Assembly (NCBI GenBank): GCA_964646525.1
Contig: CAZYER010000001.1
Location: 1-64,000, forward strand
Direction: 5' to 3'
DNA: 64,000 nucleotides
Source of the DNA: GCA-002282575 sp964646525
Lineage (GTDB): Bacteria; Pseudomonadota; Gammaproteobacteria; Thiomicrospirales; Thiomicrospiraceae
The notes under the pieces are model-generated. The model worked only from the letters and a program-made list of their open reading frames with translations, did not search any database and was not told the origin of the DNA. Positions 44,245 to 53,736 of the stretch are shown one piece after another. Made by a program: the position numbers and the translations under genes. The first letter of the stretch is position 1; each line of letters begins with the position of its first letter.

Positions 44245-44613
44245 TTAACTGGCATGGAACATGGGGGGGTCATCCACCACATCAATCTTTTCGTCTAAAC
44301 GAATGACCCGACCAATGTCTGTGACCCAAACCATCCCATCGCCTTTCTGTCCGGTACTGGCGCATTCAGCAATAATCTGCAAAATACCCTCAACTAAGTG
44401 ATCGGGCGATAAAATAATGACCATCATTTTATTGCTGTAATCATTTAGTTCGTCGAAGGGATCTTCCTTCTTCTGTGGACGAAATTTCTCATTACCTGTA
44501 CACCCTTGAACCTTCATCACCGTCATACCGGGAAACTGCTTCAAGTTACGAAAGGCACTACGCATTTTTTCAATACGCGTCGGCTGAACAACGGCTTTAA
44601 TCTCTTTCATCAA
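44245..44613 (-). CDS. PII-like protein linked to heavy-metal efflux
   Basis: A 122-residue protein of the PII superfamily. KEIKAVVQPTRIEKMRSAF matches the first beta strand and helix of PII, and STGQKGDGMVWVTDIGRVIRL matches the nucleotide-binding B loop and following strand. The T loop region (GNEKFRPQKKEDPFDEL) is unlike GlnB/GlnK and lacks the usual uridylylated Tyr context. A PII subgroup (called PII-NG) is known to occur next to CzcA-type pumps, and this gene fits: it is the last of a czcCBA-like operon, 12 nt after the pump gene. A role in regulating or assisting the pump is inferred. MM at the start leaves a one-codon ambiguity. Confidence 0.85.
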   Translation of the reverse strand: MMKEIKAVVQPTRIEKMRSAFRNLKQFPGMTVMKVQGCTGNEKFRPQKKEDPFDELNDYSNKMMVIILSPDHLVEGILQIIAECASTGQKGDGMVWVTDIGRVIRLDEKIDVVDDPPMFHAS

Positions 44614-44625
44614 TCACTCCTCGGC

Positions 44626-47600
44626 TTAGGCTTCGTGGCGCGGTTCTTCAAAAAAACGATACAAGGTCGGTAACACCACCAAGGTCAGTAATGTTGAGGT
44701 TATTAGTCCCCCAATCACCACAATCGCCAAAGGCTTTTGTACTTCTGAGCCTGGACCCGTGGCAAATAAGAAAGGAATCAAACCTAACATAGCTACCGTG
44801 GCCGTCATCATTACCGGTCGAAAACGCTGTTGACAAGCTTCCTTCAGGGCTTCTACGCGCTCTTTACCCTCTTCGATCAAACTGCGAATGTAAGACACCA
44901 GTACCACCCCGTTCAGTACGGCAATCCCCCAAAGAGCAATAAAACCGACCGATGCGGGAACTGACAGGTACTCACCCGTTATCCACAGCGCAATGATGCC
45001 GCCCACAGAAGCAAAAGGCAGCACGAGCATAATTAAGCTAGCCATGCGTAACGAACTGAATAACAGGAACAGTAAGAAGAAAATGGCCGCTACCGTAATG
45101 GGGATAATGATCATCAAATGATTCATTGCACGCTCCATATTTTGGAACTGACCACCCCATTCGTAGTAATAACCTTCGGGTAGTTTTACCTGAACACTCA
45201 CTTTCTGCTGTAATTCGGCGACAAAACCACCCAAATCGCGATCAGCGACGTTAATACCAATAACAATACGACGCTTAGCATTTTCACGACTAATCTGAGC
45301 TGGACCATCACGTACTTCAACATCAGCTAACTCACGTAAAGGCACTTTAGCGCCATTCGGTGAAATCAGCTGAATATCGCGAATCGCCTCAACATCATTA
45401 CGATAATCGACTGGGAAACGTAGCACCATATTAAAACGACGCTCTCCCTCGTAAATTTGTGTCGCCACTTTACCACCAATGGCCGTTTCAATAATCGCTT
45501 GAACATCGGCCACATTTAAGCCATGTCGCGCAATAATTTTACGATGAATATCCACATCTAAATATTGTTGACCTGTCACGCGCTCAACACGTATATCTTG
45601 TGATCCTTGAATGGCAGAAGCAACCTTAGCAATTTCATCGGCTTTTTTCTTCAACAAAATAAGATCATCACCGAAAATTTTCACTGCAACGTCGGCCTTA
45701 ACCCCTGTTACCATTTCATCAACACGATCTGAAATGGGCTGAGCCATAACGATTTGTGAACCGTGCAAATTGGCAAGTTTTTCACGCATTTTGTTAGTAA
45801 TCGTGTCTTGCGTCCAACCCTCCGGCCATTGATCTCGTGGCAATAATGAAACGATAGGTGTCGACTCATTTTGCGCTTGAGGATCGGCAGGGCTTTCACC
45901 GCGACCCAAGCCTGAAATAGCCGACTTGACACCTGGAACTTCCATGATCAAGCGCATGGCTTCTTTTTCAATTTCAATCGATTCTTCCAAGCTAATATTA
46001 GGCAAACGGAATACACCAGGAACAATTGAACCTTCCTTCATTTCTGGAATGAAAGCGGTGCCCAAAGAGCCAAATAAACTAAAGGTCGCAACCAACAAAG
46101 CCAAGGCTGCTCCAATCACTTTTTTCTCATTACTCAAAGCCCAATTGAGCATTTTGGTGTAGGGTTTCTTTAAGAAAGCCACTAAACGCGTATCATGCTC
46201 GGCGCCACCTTTTAGCATATAAGAAGCTAACACAGGTGTTAAGGTTAGTGACAACACCAAAGATACAGTCAAAGCAATGGCAATGGTATAGGCTAAAGGA
46301 GCAAACATTTTCCCTTCCATGCCTTCCAGTGTCATGAGCGGCAAGAACACCAAAATAATAATACCGACACCAAAAACCACAGGTGTCGCTACTTCACTGG
46401 CGGCATTAAAAATGACGCGAATACGACTTTCGTGCTTATTAGCCAGATCACCCAAGCGTGCATAGGCATTTTCAACCACCACTACTGAGCCATCCACCAT
46501 TAAACCAATGGCAATCGCCAGCCCTCCTAGTGACATAAGGTTAGCGGATAAGTCCACTTCATTCATAATAAAGAAGGTAATTAATGGCGTGAGTAATAAG
46601 GTTCCGACCACGATTAATGAGGAGCGCAGATCACCCAAGAAAAGCACGACAATAATAATAACGAACACAATGGCTTCTAACAGTACCTTAATTACCGTAA
46701 ATAAGGCAGCATCAACCAATTCACTGCGGTCGTAATAGGGCACAATTTTTAGGCCATCGGGCAACATACCTGAATCATTAATTTCTTTAACGCGATTTTG
46801 AATACGACTGACGACTTCCTTAGCGTTACCGCCACGAATCATCATAACAATACCACCAACGGCTTCGGTGGTACCGTTTTGAATGACGGCCCCAACCCGC
46901 ACGGCATGACCGATTTCAACCCTAGCAACATCTCGGATATAAACCGGAATACCATCGACTTCTTTCAAGACGATATTGCCAATATCATCTAAATCTTCAA
47001 TTAAACCTAGCCCACGCACCAAATACTGTTCGGCATGTTGCTGTAAAATACCGCCGCTGGCATTGGCATTATTTTTTTCTAGCGCTTCCAAAACGTCCGT
47101 TAGGCTAATTTGATAATGCATTAAACGCGTTGGATCCGCCAATACGTGATATTCGCGTTGATAACCACCTTGCGAGTTAATTTCGGCAACACCTGGAATG
47201 CCACGTAATAAAGGACGCACTACCCAGTCTTGCACCGTACGACGTGCCATTAATACTTCTTGCGATAATTCACCCGCTTTGTCATCCCCTTCGGCATTTA
47301 GGGTATATTGATAAACTTCACCCAAACCGGTAGAAACTGGACCCAATACGGGTGTAACTCCGACTGGTAACTTATCCTTCACCTCCATCATGCGTTCCAT
47401 GACCAATTGGCGCGCAAAATAAACGTCAGTATCGTCATTAAAGACTAAGGTAATTAATGAAAGACCATTTTTATTCAGCGAACGCAACTCCTCTAATCCT
47501 GGCAAGCCCGTCATGGCAATTTCTAAGGGAACAGTAATCAGGCGCTCTACTTCATCGGGCGACTTACCGGCAGCATCCGTTGCAATTTGAACCTGAATAT

Positions 47601-47730
47601 TGGTGACATCGGGGAAAGCATCAACGGAAAGATTTTGTACACCACGCAGACCAAACATCAGCCCGATGACAGCAAAGGCCAGCACAATGAGGCGCTGGCG
47701 CAAGGAAGCACGAATGAGACTTGGAATCAT
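44626..47730 (-). CDS. Heavy-metal efflux RND transporter, CzcA/CusA family
   Basis: A 1034-residue inner-membrane proton/metal antiporter. N-terminal span (LIVLAFAVIGLMFGL) and VDAFPDVTNIQVQI, then the usual two groups of membrane spans around two periplasmic loops. The TM4 signature reads AIGLMVDGSVVVVENAY: the central D and the E are kept, but the first D of the DFG motif found in CzcA (Co/Zn/Cd) is replaced (AIG). So it is an HME-RND pump, but the metal cannot be assigned as Co/Zn/Cd with confidence. Neighbouring genes encode the adaptor, outer-membrane channel and a PII-like protein in one operon. Confidence 0.92.
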   Translation of the reverse strand: MIPSLIRASLRQRLIVLAFAVIGLMFGLRGVQNLSVDAFPDVTNIQVQIATDAAGKSPDEVERLITVPLEIAMTGLPGLEELRSLNKNGLSLITLVFNDDTDVYFARQLVMERMMEVKDKLPVGVTPVLGPVSTGLGEVYQYTLNAEGDDKAGELSQEVLMARRTVQDWVVRPLLRGIPGVAEINSQGGYQREYHVLADPTRLMHYQISLTDVLEALEKNNANASGGILQQHAEQYLVRGLGLIEDLDDIGNIVLKEVDGIPVYIRDVARVEIGHAVRVGAVIQNGTTEAVGGIVMMIRGGNAKEVVSRIQNRVKEINDSGMLPDGLKIVPYYDRSELVDAALFTVIKVLLEAIVFVIIIVVLFLGDLRSSLIVVGTLLLTPLITFFIMNEVDLSANLMSLGGLAIAIGLMVDGSVVVVENAYARLGDLANKHESRIRVIFNAASEVATPVVFGVGIIILVFLPLMTLEGMEGKMFAPLAYTIAIALTVSLVLSLTLTPVLASYMLKGGAEHDTRLVAFLKKPYTKMLNWALSNEKKVIGAALALLVATFSLFGSLGTAFIPEMKEGSIVPGVFRLPNISLEESIEIEKEAMRLIMEVPGVKSAISGLGRGESPADPQAQNESTPIVSLLPRDQWPEGWTQDTITNKMREKLANLHGSQIVMAQPISDRVDEMVTGVKADVAVKIFGDDLILLKKKADEIAKVASAIQGSQDIRVERVTGQQYLDVDIHRKIIARHGLNVADVQAIIETAIGGKVATQIYEGERRFNMVLRFPVDYRNDVEAIRDIQLISPNGAKVPLRELADVEVRDGPAQISRENAKRRIVIGINVADRDLGGFVAELQQKVSVQVKLPEGYYYEWGGQFQNMERAMNHLMIIIPITVAAIFFLLFLLFSSLRMASLIMLVLPFASVGGIIALWITGEYLSVPASVGFIALWGIAVLNGVVLVSYIRSLIEEGKERVEALKEACQQRFRPVMMTATVAMLGLIPFLFATGPGSEVQKPLAIVVIGGLITSTLLTLVVLPTLYRFFEEPRHEA

Positions 47731-47734
47731 GAGT

Positions 47735-48895
47735 TTACTCTCCTTGTAGTTTGAGCAAACGATCGGCGTTTAAGTAAAATACCCCATCCGATACGATTTC
47801 CTGACCCTGCTTTAAGCCCGACTCTACAGGTCGCAAGCCATTTTCTTCTTCACCTAATTTGACGGAAACCAGCTCAAATTGTCCCTGAGCCACTTGCACA
47901 AACACCTTATCGCTGTTTTCTTCACGAACTATCGCGGTCTCAGGAATCGCCAAGCGCTTTTTCGCTTTACCTTCAATGATAAGGGTAGCTAACATATCCG
48001 GTTTCAATCGACCATCTTTATTATCTAATACCGCCCTAACACGCAGAGTACGGGTTTGTGGTGTAACCGTATCCGCTACATAAGAAAGCTGCGTTTTACG
48101 CTCCTCACCTGCTAAAGCCGGAATGGTAACTGTAACCGCTTTTTCACGATACATATCGGCGCTGTAACGCTCTGGCACTTCACCCACCACCCAAATTTGT
48201 GCTAAATCTGCAATGGTATAAGCTAAATCGGCGGGTTCTAATACCTGGCCTTGTGAAACCTTACGATCAATCACCACACCATCAATAGGCGCACGCAATG
48301 CCGTAACCGATTGAATTTTTCGTGAACGTTCCAATTGTTTAATATCGGCATCACTCATACCCAGAATATGCATGCGGTCACGTGCTGCTTGCCATTCCGC
48401 TTCATTCGACACCAACTCGCTTTCACGACGTTGTTGTTCTGCTGCGGCAATCACCCCTTCTTTGAATAACAATTGCGCACGAGCTGCTGCTTTACGAGAT
48501 AAGTCGTACAGAGATTGAGCTTGCAAGTAAGCCAGTTGGGCTTCGGCTAATACAGGCGAATGAACCATCGCTAATACGTCACCTTTCTTAACTTGGTCAC
48601 CACGCAAGACTTTAATTTCGGTAACGCGACCCGAAACCGTGGTACCAACACGAGCTACACGCTTTTCATCCAGCTCAATACTGCCAGAAACTTTCAACTG
48701 TGAATACCAATCAACCTCTTCAACCTTGGTAAAGCTTAATCGGGCTAATAATTCTGCACTGGGTTTGACTAACGATTGATTTTGACTGGTTTGATCTTGT
48801 GGCGCTTTAGCAGCATCACTAGCTTTGTCGCTTTGATCACAGGCGGCCAACAACAAAATACTGGAGAGTGTCATGGTTGTTAAGATTTTTTTCAT
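47735..48895 (-). CDS. RND efflux periplasmic adaptor, CzcB-like lipoprotein
   Basis: A 386-residue membrane fusion protein. A lipoprotein signal (LSSILLLAAC) gives a lipidated Cys at about residue 19. The barrel-sandwich half-motifs (GTTVSGRVTEIKVLRGDQVKKGD and TALRAPIDGVV) flank an alpha hairpin; beta-barrel and membrane-proximal domains follow (GLRPVESGLKQGQEIVSDG). No His-rich metal-binding extension is seen. It lies 4 nt before the pump gene. Confidence 0.93.
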   Translation of the reverse strand: MKKILTTMTLSSILLLAACDQSDKASDAAKAPQDQTSQNQSLVKPSAELLARLSFTKVEEVDWYSQLKVSGSIELDEKRVARVGTTVSGRVTEIKVLRGDQVKKGDVLAMVHSPVLAEAQLAYLQAQSLYDLSRKAAARAQLLFKEGVIAAAEQQRRESELVSNEAEWQAARDRMHILGMSDADIKQLERSRKIQSVTALRAPIDGVVIDRKVSQGQVLEPADLAYTIADLAQIWVVGEVPERYSADMYREKAVTVTIPALAGEERKTQLSYVADTVTPQTRTLRVRAVLDNKDGRLKPDMLATLIIEGKAKKRLAIPETAIVREENSDKVFVQVAQGQFELVSVKLGEEENGLRPVESGLKQGQEIVSDGVFYLNADRLLKLQGE

Positions 48896-48899
48896 CGGA

Positions 48900-50087
48900 T
48901 TATTCTCCTACCGCTTGAGTCAGTTGTTGAATGTCCATACAGGCGTAGCGACGTTCAAATTGATTGGTTAAATAGCCTCGCTTGACAGATGCAAGAGTAC
49001 GCTGAGCATCAATAAAATCTAAAATACCCCGTTCACCATATTTGTAAGCGGCTTGGGCTACCTGAAAGGCTGATTCGGCTTCTTTCAACAGCCCTGATTC
49101 GTAACTGACTAGCTGAGCATTGGCATTTTGATAACGAATAAAAGCTTGCGACCAGTCTTGTTTCAACTGACGCTCTACCGACATCACCATTGCTTCCGAC
49201 TGTTTCTGTTTTGCCCGTGCTGAAGCAATTTGACCATCCCGTTGATTAAATAAAGGCAAGGGTAAGTTTACACCCAGTTTAAAACGTTCAATGCCTTGTT
49301 CATGCTCTCCACCCAGTGTAAAGGTGGGCTGCGGGGTAACCAAGGCTTGTTCAAAACGGGTAGCTGCTTGGTCTTTAGCTAAATTGGCCTTAGCCGCTTG
49401 ATACAAAGGATATTGTGCGACTAAGTCATCAAATGATTGCTTTGGGATGCGACAAAGTTGACTGTCTGCAGGCAAGTCATCAACAATTTCTGGTACAACC
49501 GATAACCCTAACAACTCTCCCAGCTGTTGACGAGCTAATAGATATTGCTGTTCCGATGCGTTAAATCGCGTTTGACTGGTCAACCACTCCGCTTCAGCTT
49601 TCACCCCTTCATAACGCGCCGACTCACCCACTTTAACTTTGAGTTGTACCGCATCTCTTAATTTTTCTAACAATTGCAATTCATCTTTAGCTTGTTGCAT
49701 TTCTTGCTTACGCTGAGCGACTTGATAGTAAGCACGCTGAATTTGTGTTCTTAATTGACGCTGAACCAACAACGCTTGTTGGGTTGCGATTTCGATGCCC
49801 TGATCAGCACCCAACTGACGATATTGACGCACACTGTGCGTTTCAACAGGAAAAGCCATTGCCAATGACTGGCGATCTCGTGTTTCACTCACCACATCTA
49901 AACTGGGATTAAGGTACTGACCCGCGGTTACACGGTCGGCTTGAGATTGTTCAATAAAGGCTTGGGCGGCTTGCCATTGCGGATGTTCTTTCAACAAAGC
50001 CATCGCCTGTGACAAGGTTAATGAACTAGCATGAACTGAAGTGGCTGCAAGGCTTAAGCCTAAAGCCAAAGGGACCATTAGTTTCAT
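48900..50087 (-). CDS. TolC-family outer-membrane channel, CzcC-like
   Basis: A 395-residue outer-membrane efflux protein. A signal peptide (LMVPLALGLSLAATSVHA) is followed by two repeats of long helices (for example SQADRVTAGQYLNPSLDV) and a C-terminal GERGILDFIDAQRTL, typical of this family. Shorter than TolC, like CzcC. First gene of the efflux operon; the photolyase ends 33 nt upstream. Confidence 0.9.
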   Translation of the reverse strand: MKLMVPLALGLSLAATSVHASSLTLSQAMALLKEHPQWQAAQAFIEQSQADRVTAGQYLNPSLDVVSETRDRQSLAMAFPVETHSVRQYRQLGADQGIEIATQQALLVQRQLRTQIQRAYYQVAQRKQEMQQAKDELQLLEKLRDAVQLKVKVGESARYEGVKAEAEWLTSQTRFNASEQQYLLARQQLGELLGLSVVPEIVDDLPADSQLCRIPKQSFDDLVAQYPLYQAAKANLAKDQAATRFEQALVTPQPTFTLGGEHEQGIERFKLGVNLPLPLFNQRDGQIASARAKQKQSEAMVMSVERQLKQDWSQAFIRYQNANAQLVSYESGLLKEAESAFQVAQAAYKYGERGILDFIDAQRTLASVKRGYLTNQFERRYACMDIQQLTQAVGE

Positions 50088-50120
50088 TGGTTATCCGCCA
50101 TAATTAAAATTTATAACCTA

Positions 50121-51581
50121 TTATGCACCCTTTATGGGGAAATTGGAATCACTCTCATTCATTTGTTTAATATTGGCGTACTTCTGTAACGCTTTTTTTC
50201 TCGCAACATCATGATCTACTAGAGGAAATGGATAATCTTTACCTAAAACTAACTGTGCTGATTGTCGCTCTGTTGGCGATAGCTTCCAAGGGGCATGTAT
50301 GAGCTTTGCCTCAAGTTTACTGAGTTCAGGCACGTATTTTTTAATAAACTTACCGTCAGCATCAAACTTTTCAGATTGTAACACAGGGTTAAAAATGCGA
50401 AACGGCTGTGCCGCATCACAACCCGTCGAAGCTGCCCACTGCCAACCGCCATTATTGGCTGAAAGATCAAAATCCAATAACTGTTGAGCGAAATAGGCCT
50501 CACCCCACTGCCAATCAATGTCTAAGTCTTTAATCAAAAAGGCAGCCACGATCATACGTAATCGGTTATGCATAAATCCCGTTTGATTCAATTGGCGCAT
50601 GGCAGCATCGACAATCGGATAACCCGTTCGACCTTCACACCAAGCGGAGAACCAATCTGCTCGATTTTCCCAAGGCTGTTCACGCCACTCTACTTTATAT
50701 GCCTGAAGTGCCACATTAGGATGATGGTATAAGAACTGCATATAAAACTCACGCCAAATTAATTCAGACAACCACGTGTTTGCCCCTTCTCCCCCTTGCA
50801 TCCAGGCAGTTAAGGCTAACTGCCTTACCGAAATGGTGCCAAAGCGTAAGTGCACCGATAAATAAGAAACCCCTTTTACGCCTGGAAAATCTCGTTTATC
50901 TTTGTAATATGCCATGCGTTGCTGGAAATCCTGCCATGCCAATCTTGCCCCTGACTCACCTGCCTTAACCACTAAAGCTTGTCGTTCAAAACCCAGCGAT
51001 TCGAGTGAGACATGCTGATCGGGCAGGTTATCAGCTGCATACCAATGCTTTGTCAAAGAAGTGCTATCAAAGCTGGTCAGATCATCCACCTTTAATCGTT
51101 TCAACCAAGCATTTTTATAAGGCGTGAAGACAGTCAAGGGTGTGCCTTTTTGCGACAACACTTCATCTTTAGCGAAAACTACCTGATCTTTTACTAAAAT
51201 TAGTTTTCTGTCTTGCACCGATAACCACTGCTCAACCTCGATATCACGTTCTATGGCATAGGGTTCATAATCCTCACCAGCATAAACAACCGCTGCTTGA
51301 TAGCGTTCAGCTAATTGCGGAATCAACTCGATGGGATTGCCATGATGTACTAATAAGCGCCCACCTTGAGCCTCAATTAATTCAGATAATTCGCTCAACG
51401 ACTCATCAATAAAAGTTAAACGACGATCATTGCGAAGCAATTTAGAAAGAATCTGATCATCAAAGATGAACACGGGAATGACCGCAGAATGTTGACTCAA
51501 TGCGCGATAGAGTGTTGCATTATCGTTTAATCTTAAATCCCGACGAAACCACATCAGTGCCACAGAATCAGCTTTGTTCAT
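50121..51581 (-). CDS. phrB: Deoxyribodipyrimidine photolyase (class I)
   Basis: A 486-residue flavoprotein that repairs cyclobutane pyrimidine dimers with light. N-terminal antenna domain with LMWFRRDLRLNDN. FAD domain with the family signature NNGGWQWAAS followed by GCDAAQPFRIFNP, and TGYPIVDAAMRQL and MHNRLRMIVA. Tryptophans of the electron-transfer chain appear to be present. It lies behind the min-operon terminator and 33 nt before the metal-efflux genes, which may be cotranscribed with it. Confidence 0.95.
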   Translation of the reverse strand: MNKADSVALMWFRRDLRLNDNATLYRALSQHSAVIPVFIFDDQILSKLLRNDRRLTFIDESLSELSELIEAQGGRLLVHHGNPIELIPQLAERYQAAVVYAGEDYEPYAIERDIEVEQWLSVQDRKLILVKDQVVFAKDEVLSQKGTPLTVFTPYKNAWLKRLKVDDLTSFDSTSLTKHWYAADNLPDQHVSLESLGFERQALVVKAGESGARLAWQDFQQRMAYYKDKRDFPGVKGVSYLSVHLRFGTISVRQLALTAWMQGGEGANTWLSELIWREFYMQFLYHHPNVALQAYKVEWREQPWENRADWFSAWCEGRTGYPIVDAAMRQLNQTGFMHNRLRMIVAAFLIKDLDIDWQWGEAYFAQQLLDFDLSANNGGWQWAASTGCDAAQPFRIFNPVLQSEKFDADGKFIKKYVPELSKLEAKLIHAPWKLSPTERQSAQLVLGKDYPFPLVDHDVARKKALQKYANIKQMNESDSNFPIKGA

Positions 51582-51593
51582 TATTTGTCCTTA

Positions 51594-51624
51594 AAACAAA
51601 AAAGCTGAGCAATTGCCCAGCTTT
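51594..51624 (-). terminator. Rho-independent terminator of the min operon
   Basis: On the minus strand AAAGCTGGGC, loop AATT, GCTCAGCTTT (one mismatch), then TTTTG and TTTT. It follows minE by about 30 nt. Confidence 0.75.
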
Positions 51625-51653
51625 GAAGTATGAAATCAACGAAGGAATCAGGT

Positions 51654-51899
51654 TCATCGTAATGGAATATCAATTTCCAGCATATCAATACCATTTTGTG
51701 TTTCCATCAACACGCGCACAGCATCTCTATCGACTGGTACATATTTAGCAATAACCGCAATAATTTCTTCACGCATTTGCGGCAAATAACTGGCCGAACG
51801 TGATTCGCTACGACCAGCCGCGATCATGACACCTAAACGATCTTTTGCCAGAGCGGCACTGTTCGTTTTTTTCTTGAAAAGGTCAAATATACTCATCAT
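51654..51899 (-). CDS. minE: Cell division topological specificity factor MinE
   Basis: An 81-residue protein that drives MinD oscillation. N-terminal FDLFKKK membrane-binding motif, then AKDRLGVMIAAGRSES (the MinD-binding region) and C-terminal dimerisation strands (DMLEIDIPL). Last gene of minCDE, 12 nt after minD. Confidence 0.95.
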   Translation of the reverse strand: MMSIFDLFKKKTNSAALAKDRLGVMIAAGRSESRSASYLPQMREEIIAVIAKYVPVDRDAVRVLMETQNGIDMLEIDIPLR

Positions 51900-51911
51900 G
51901 AGATACCTTTA

Positions 51912-52721
51912 TTAAGAAAAGAGACGGGCAAACAGGCCTTTTTTCTCGGCTGTTAAGAAGCGCTGTGGCACATCTTCACCTAAATAACGTGCCACGATAT
52001 CACCATAAGCTAAGGAAGCATTCGACTCAGGTGCATTTAATACCACTGGCATACCCGCATTTGAAGAAGACAAGACTTCTTGACCTTCAGGCACGGCACC
52101 TAAGAATTTAACCGCCAACAACTCAATAATATCTTGATAGCTTAGCATTTCACCAGCATCAACGCGATTTGGGTTATAACGCGTCACTACTAAATACTCG
52201 TTAATGCGCTGACCGCTTTCTCCTTTTTTAGACTTAGCTTGCAAAATACCTAAAATGCGGTCTGAGTCACGTACCGAAGACACTTCGGGGTTGGTGACAA
52301 CAAAAGCATCATCGGCAAAGCGTAACGCCATTAATGCGCCTGTTTCGATACCCGCTGGCGAATCACAAACAATGTAATCAAAACCGTCGGCTTTTAATTC
52401 TTCAATGACCTTTTCCACGCCTGCTTCATGCAAGGCATCTTTGTCGCGGGTTTGCGAGGCTGGCAAAATATACAAATTTTCCACACGCTTATCGCGAATG
52501 AGCGCTTGTTTCAACGTCGCTTCACCATGAATGACGTGAACAAAGTCATAAACGACGCGGCGCTCAACACCCATAATCAAATCAAGATTACGAAGCCCTA
52601 CGTCGAAATCAATCACCGCAACTTTATAACCGCGCAGTGCCAAGGCAGTTGAAATATTTGCTGAAGTCGTCGTTTTACCGACACCGCCTTTACCTGAAGT
52701 AACTACAATAACTCTTGACAC
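51912..52721 (-). CDS. minD: Septum site-determining ATPase MinD
   Basis: A 269-residue deviant-Walker ATPase. VVTSGKGGVGKTTTSAN is the P loop with the signature Lys. The C-terminal amphipathic membrane-targeting helix (KKGLFARLF) is present. Middle gene of minCDE. Confidence 0.98.
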   Translation of the reverse strand: MSRVIVVTSGKGGVGKTTTSANISTALALRGYKVAVIDFDVGLRNLDLIMGVERRVVYDFVHVIHGEATLKQALIRDKRVENLYILPASQTRDKDALHEAGVEKVIEELKADGFDYIVCDSPAGIETGALMALRFADDAFVVTNPEVSSVRDSDRILGILQAKSKKGESGQRINEYLVVTRYNPNRVDAGEMLSYQDIIELLAVKFLGAVPEGQEVLSSSNAGMPVVLNAPESNASLAYGDIVARYLGEDVPQRFLTAEKKGLFARLFS

Positions 52722-52755
52722 CTTAGCATCCTTTTTATAAAAAAATATAAACTTA

Positions 52756-53529
52756 TTAATCTAATGTTATGAATTTCAAAGTATTTTGTTCTAAATAAAT
52801 TTCAACCCAGCCTTGTTTAACCAGTTGCGGAATATCATCAGCCAATAAAAAAATTCCAGCGATGCTGACCAATTCAGGATTAAAGTTTTTGGCAATAATC
52901 CGCGCTGATCTATCCCCTGCAGCGCCCGCATGAAGTCTCCCACGAACCGCACCCAAAACGGTAATATTACCGCCAACAAATAGTTCCGCTCCAGAATTAA
53001 TACCGCCCTCGACGATCACATCGTTGAAGAGGTGTTTTTCAAATTGACCTGAACGCAAACTGGGGATGCGCAAGGCCTTCTGTACACTGGGTGCCTCTTT
53101 TTCCGTCAAGGTACCACTAGTATCCGTACTCGCTGGTGTCGATTTAGCCGACACAGACTCAGCAACGACCGCTGCTGGTGACTCAGTCGTGTTAGATGCT
53201 GCCGTCGCTTCGGTATTTTTTTCACTGACCGCACTCGGCTTGAATACAGCCAAACCACACATTTCAGCATAATCGACCAAATGCGCATCTTTGGTACGAA
53301 TGCCTACTGGTGTTAACTGGTGTTGACGTAGTAATTCTAGTAGCTGAGCTAATTGAACACTACTTAACCCACACAAGGGATCGACCACAACGGGAGCGCC
53401 ACGCAAAAACTTACCCGCCTTTGCCAACTTAGTAGTGAGTAATTCACCAATTGCCGTCATATCACTAGCATGAATACGCACTAGTGTTAAAGACAATTGT
53501 GAAGATTTGAATTCTAACGCATCCGACAT
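52756..53529 (-). CDS. minC: Septum site-determining protein MinC
   Basis: A 257-residue inhibitor of FtsZ assembly. The N-terminal domain (1-105) is followed by a variable linker rich in T, S and A (about 107-150). The C-terminal beta-helix domain has VIVEGGINSGAELFVGGNITVLGAVRGRLHAGAAGDRSARI, the MinD-binding face. Its gene has a long upstream region (207 nt) with DnaA-box-like motifs. Confidence 0.95.
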   Translation of the reverse strand: MSDALEFKSSQLSLTLVRIHASDMTAIGELLTTKLAKAGKFLRGAPVVVDPLCGLSSVQLAQLLELLRQHQLTPVGIRTKDAHLVDYAEMCGLAVFKPSAVSEKNTEATAASNTTESPAAVVAESVSAKSTPASTDTSGTLTEKEAPSVQKALRIPSLRSGQFEKHLFNDVIVEGGINSGAELFVGGNITVLGAVRGRLHAGAAGDRSARIIAKNFNPELVSIAGIFLLADDIPQLVKQGWVEIYLEQNTLKFITLD

Positions 53530-53637
53530 GGGTTACTGGCTATCCTTTTCTGCCTAGGCTTTCTTAGCAAATCATGATACTCAATAGTGCCTATCAGCGA
53601 CAAGCGACAAAAGCGCTTTTTTACACTTTTTTAACGC

Positions 53638-53671
53638 TTGTGCACAGTTTCTGTGGATAACTTTGTGCACC
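53638..53671. promoter_or_regulatory. DnaA-box cluster upstream of minC
   Basis: A perfect DnaA box (TTATCCACA on the minus strand, 53652-53660) flanked by TTGTGCACA (53638-53646, one mismatch) and TTGTGCACC (53663-53671, two mismatches), about 110-140 nt upstream of minC. The rest of 53530-53736 holds no gene. Confidence 0.45.
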
Positions 53672-53736
53672 ATCAACAGAACAAGTCAGCAAGTCGCTGA
53701 ATTCACATTAAAAGGCAAAAGCACTCAAAGACTTGC

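Noticed and set aside
53530..53736. Replication origin
   Set aside because: DnaA-like boxes occur, but there is no AT-rich unwinding region or origin-linked gene nearby.
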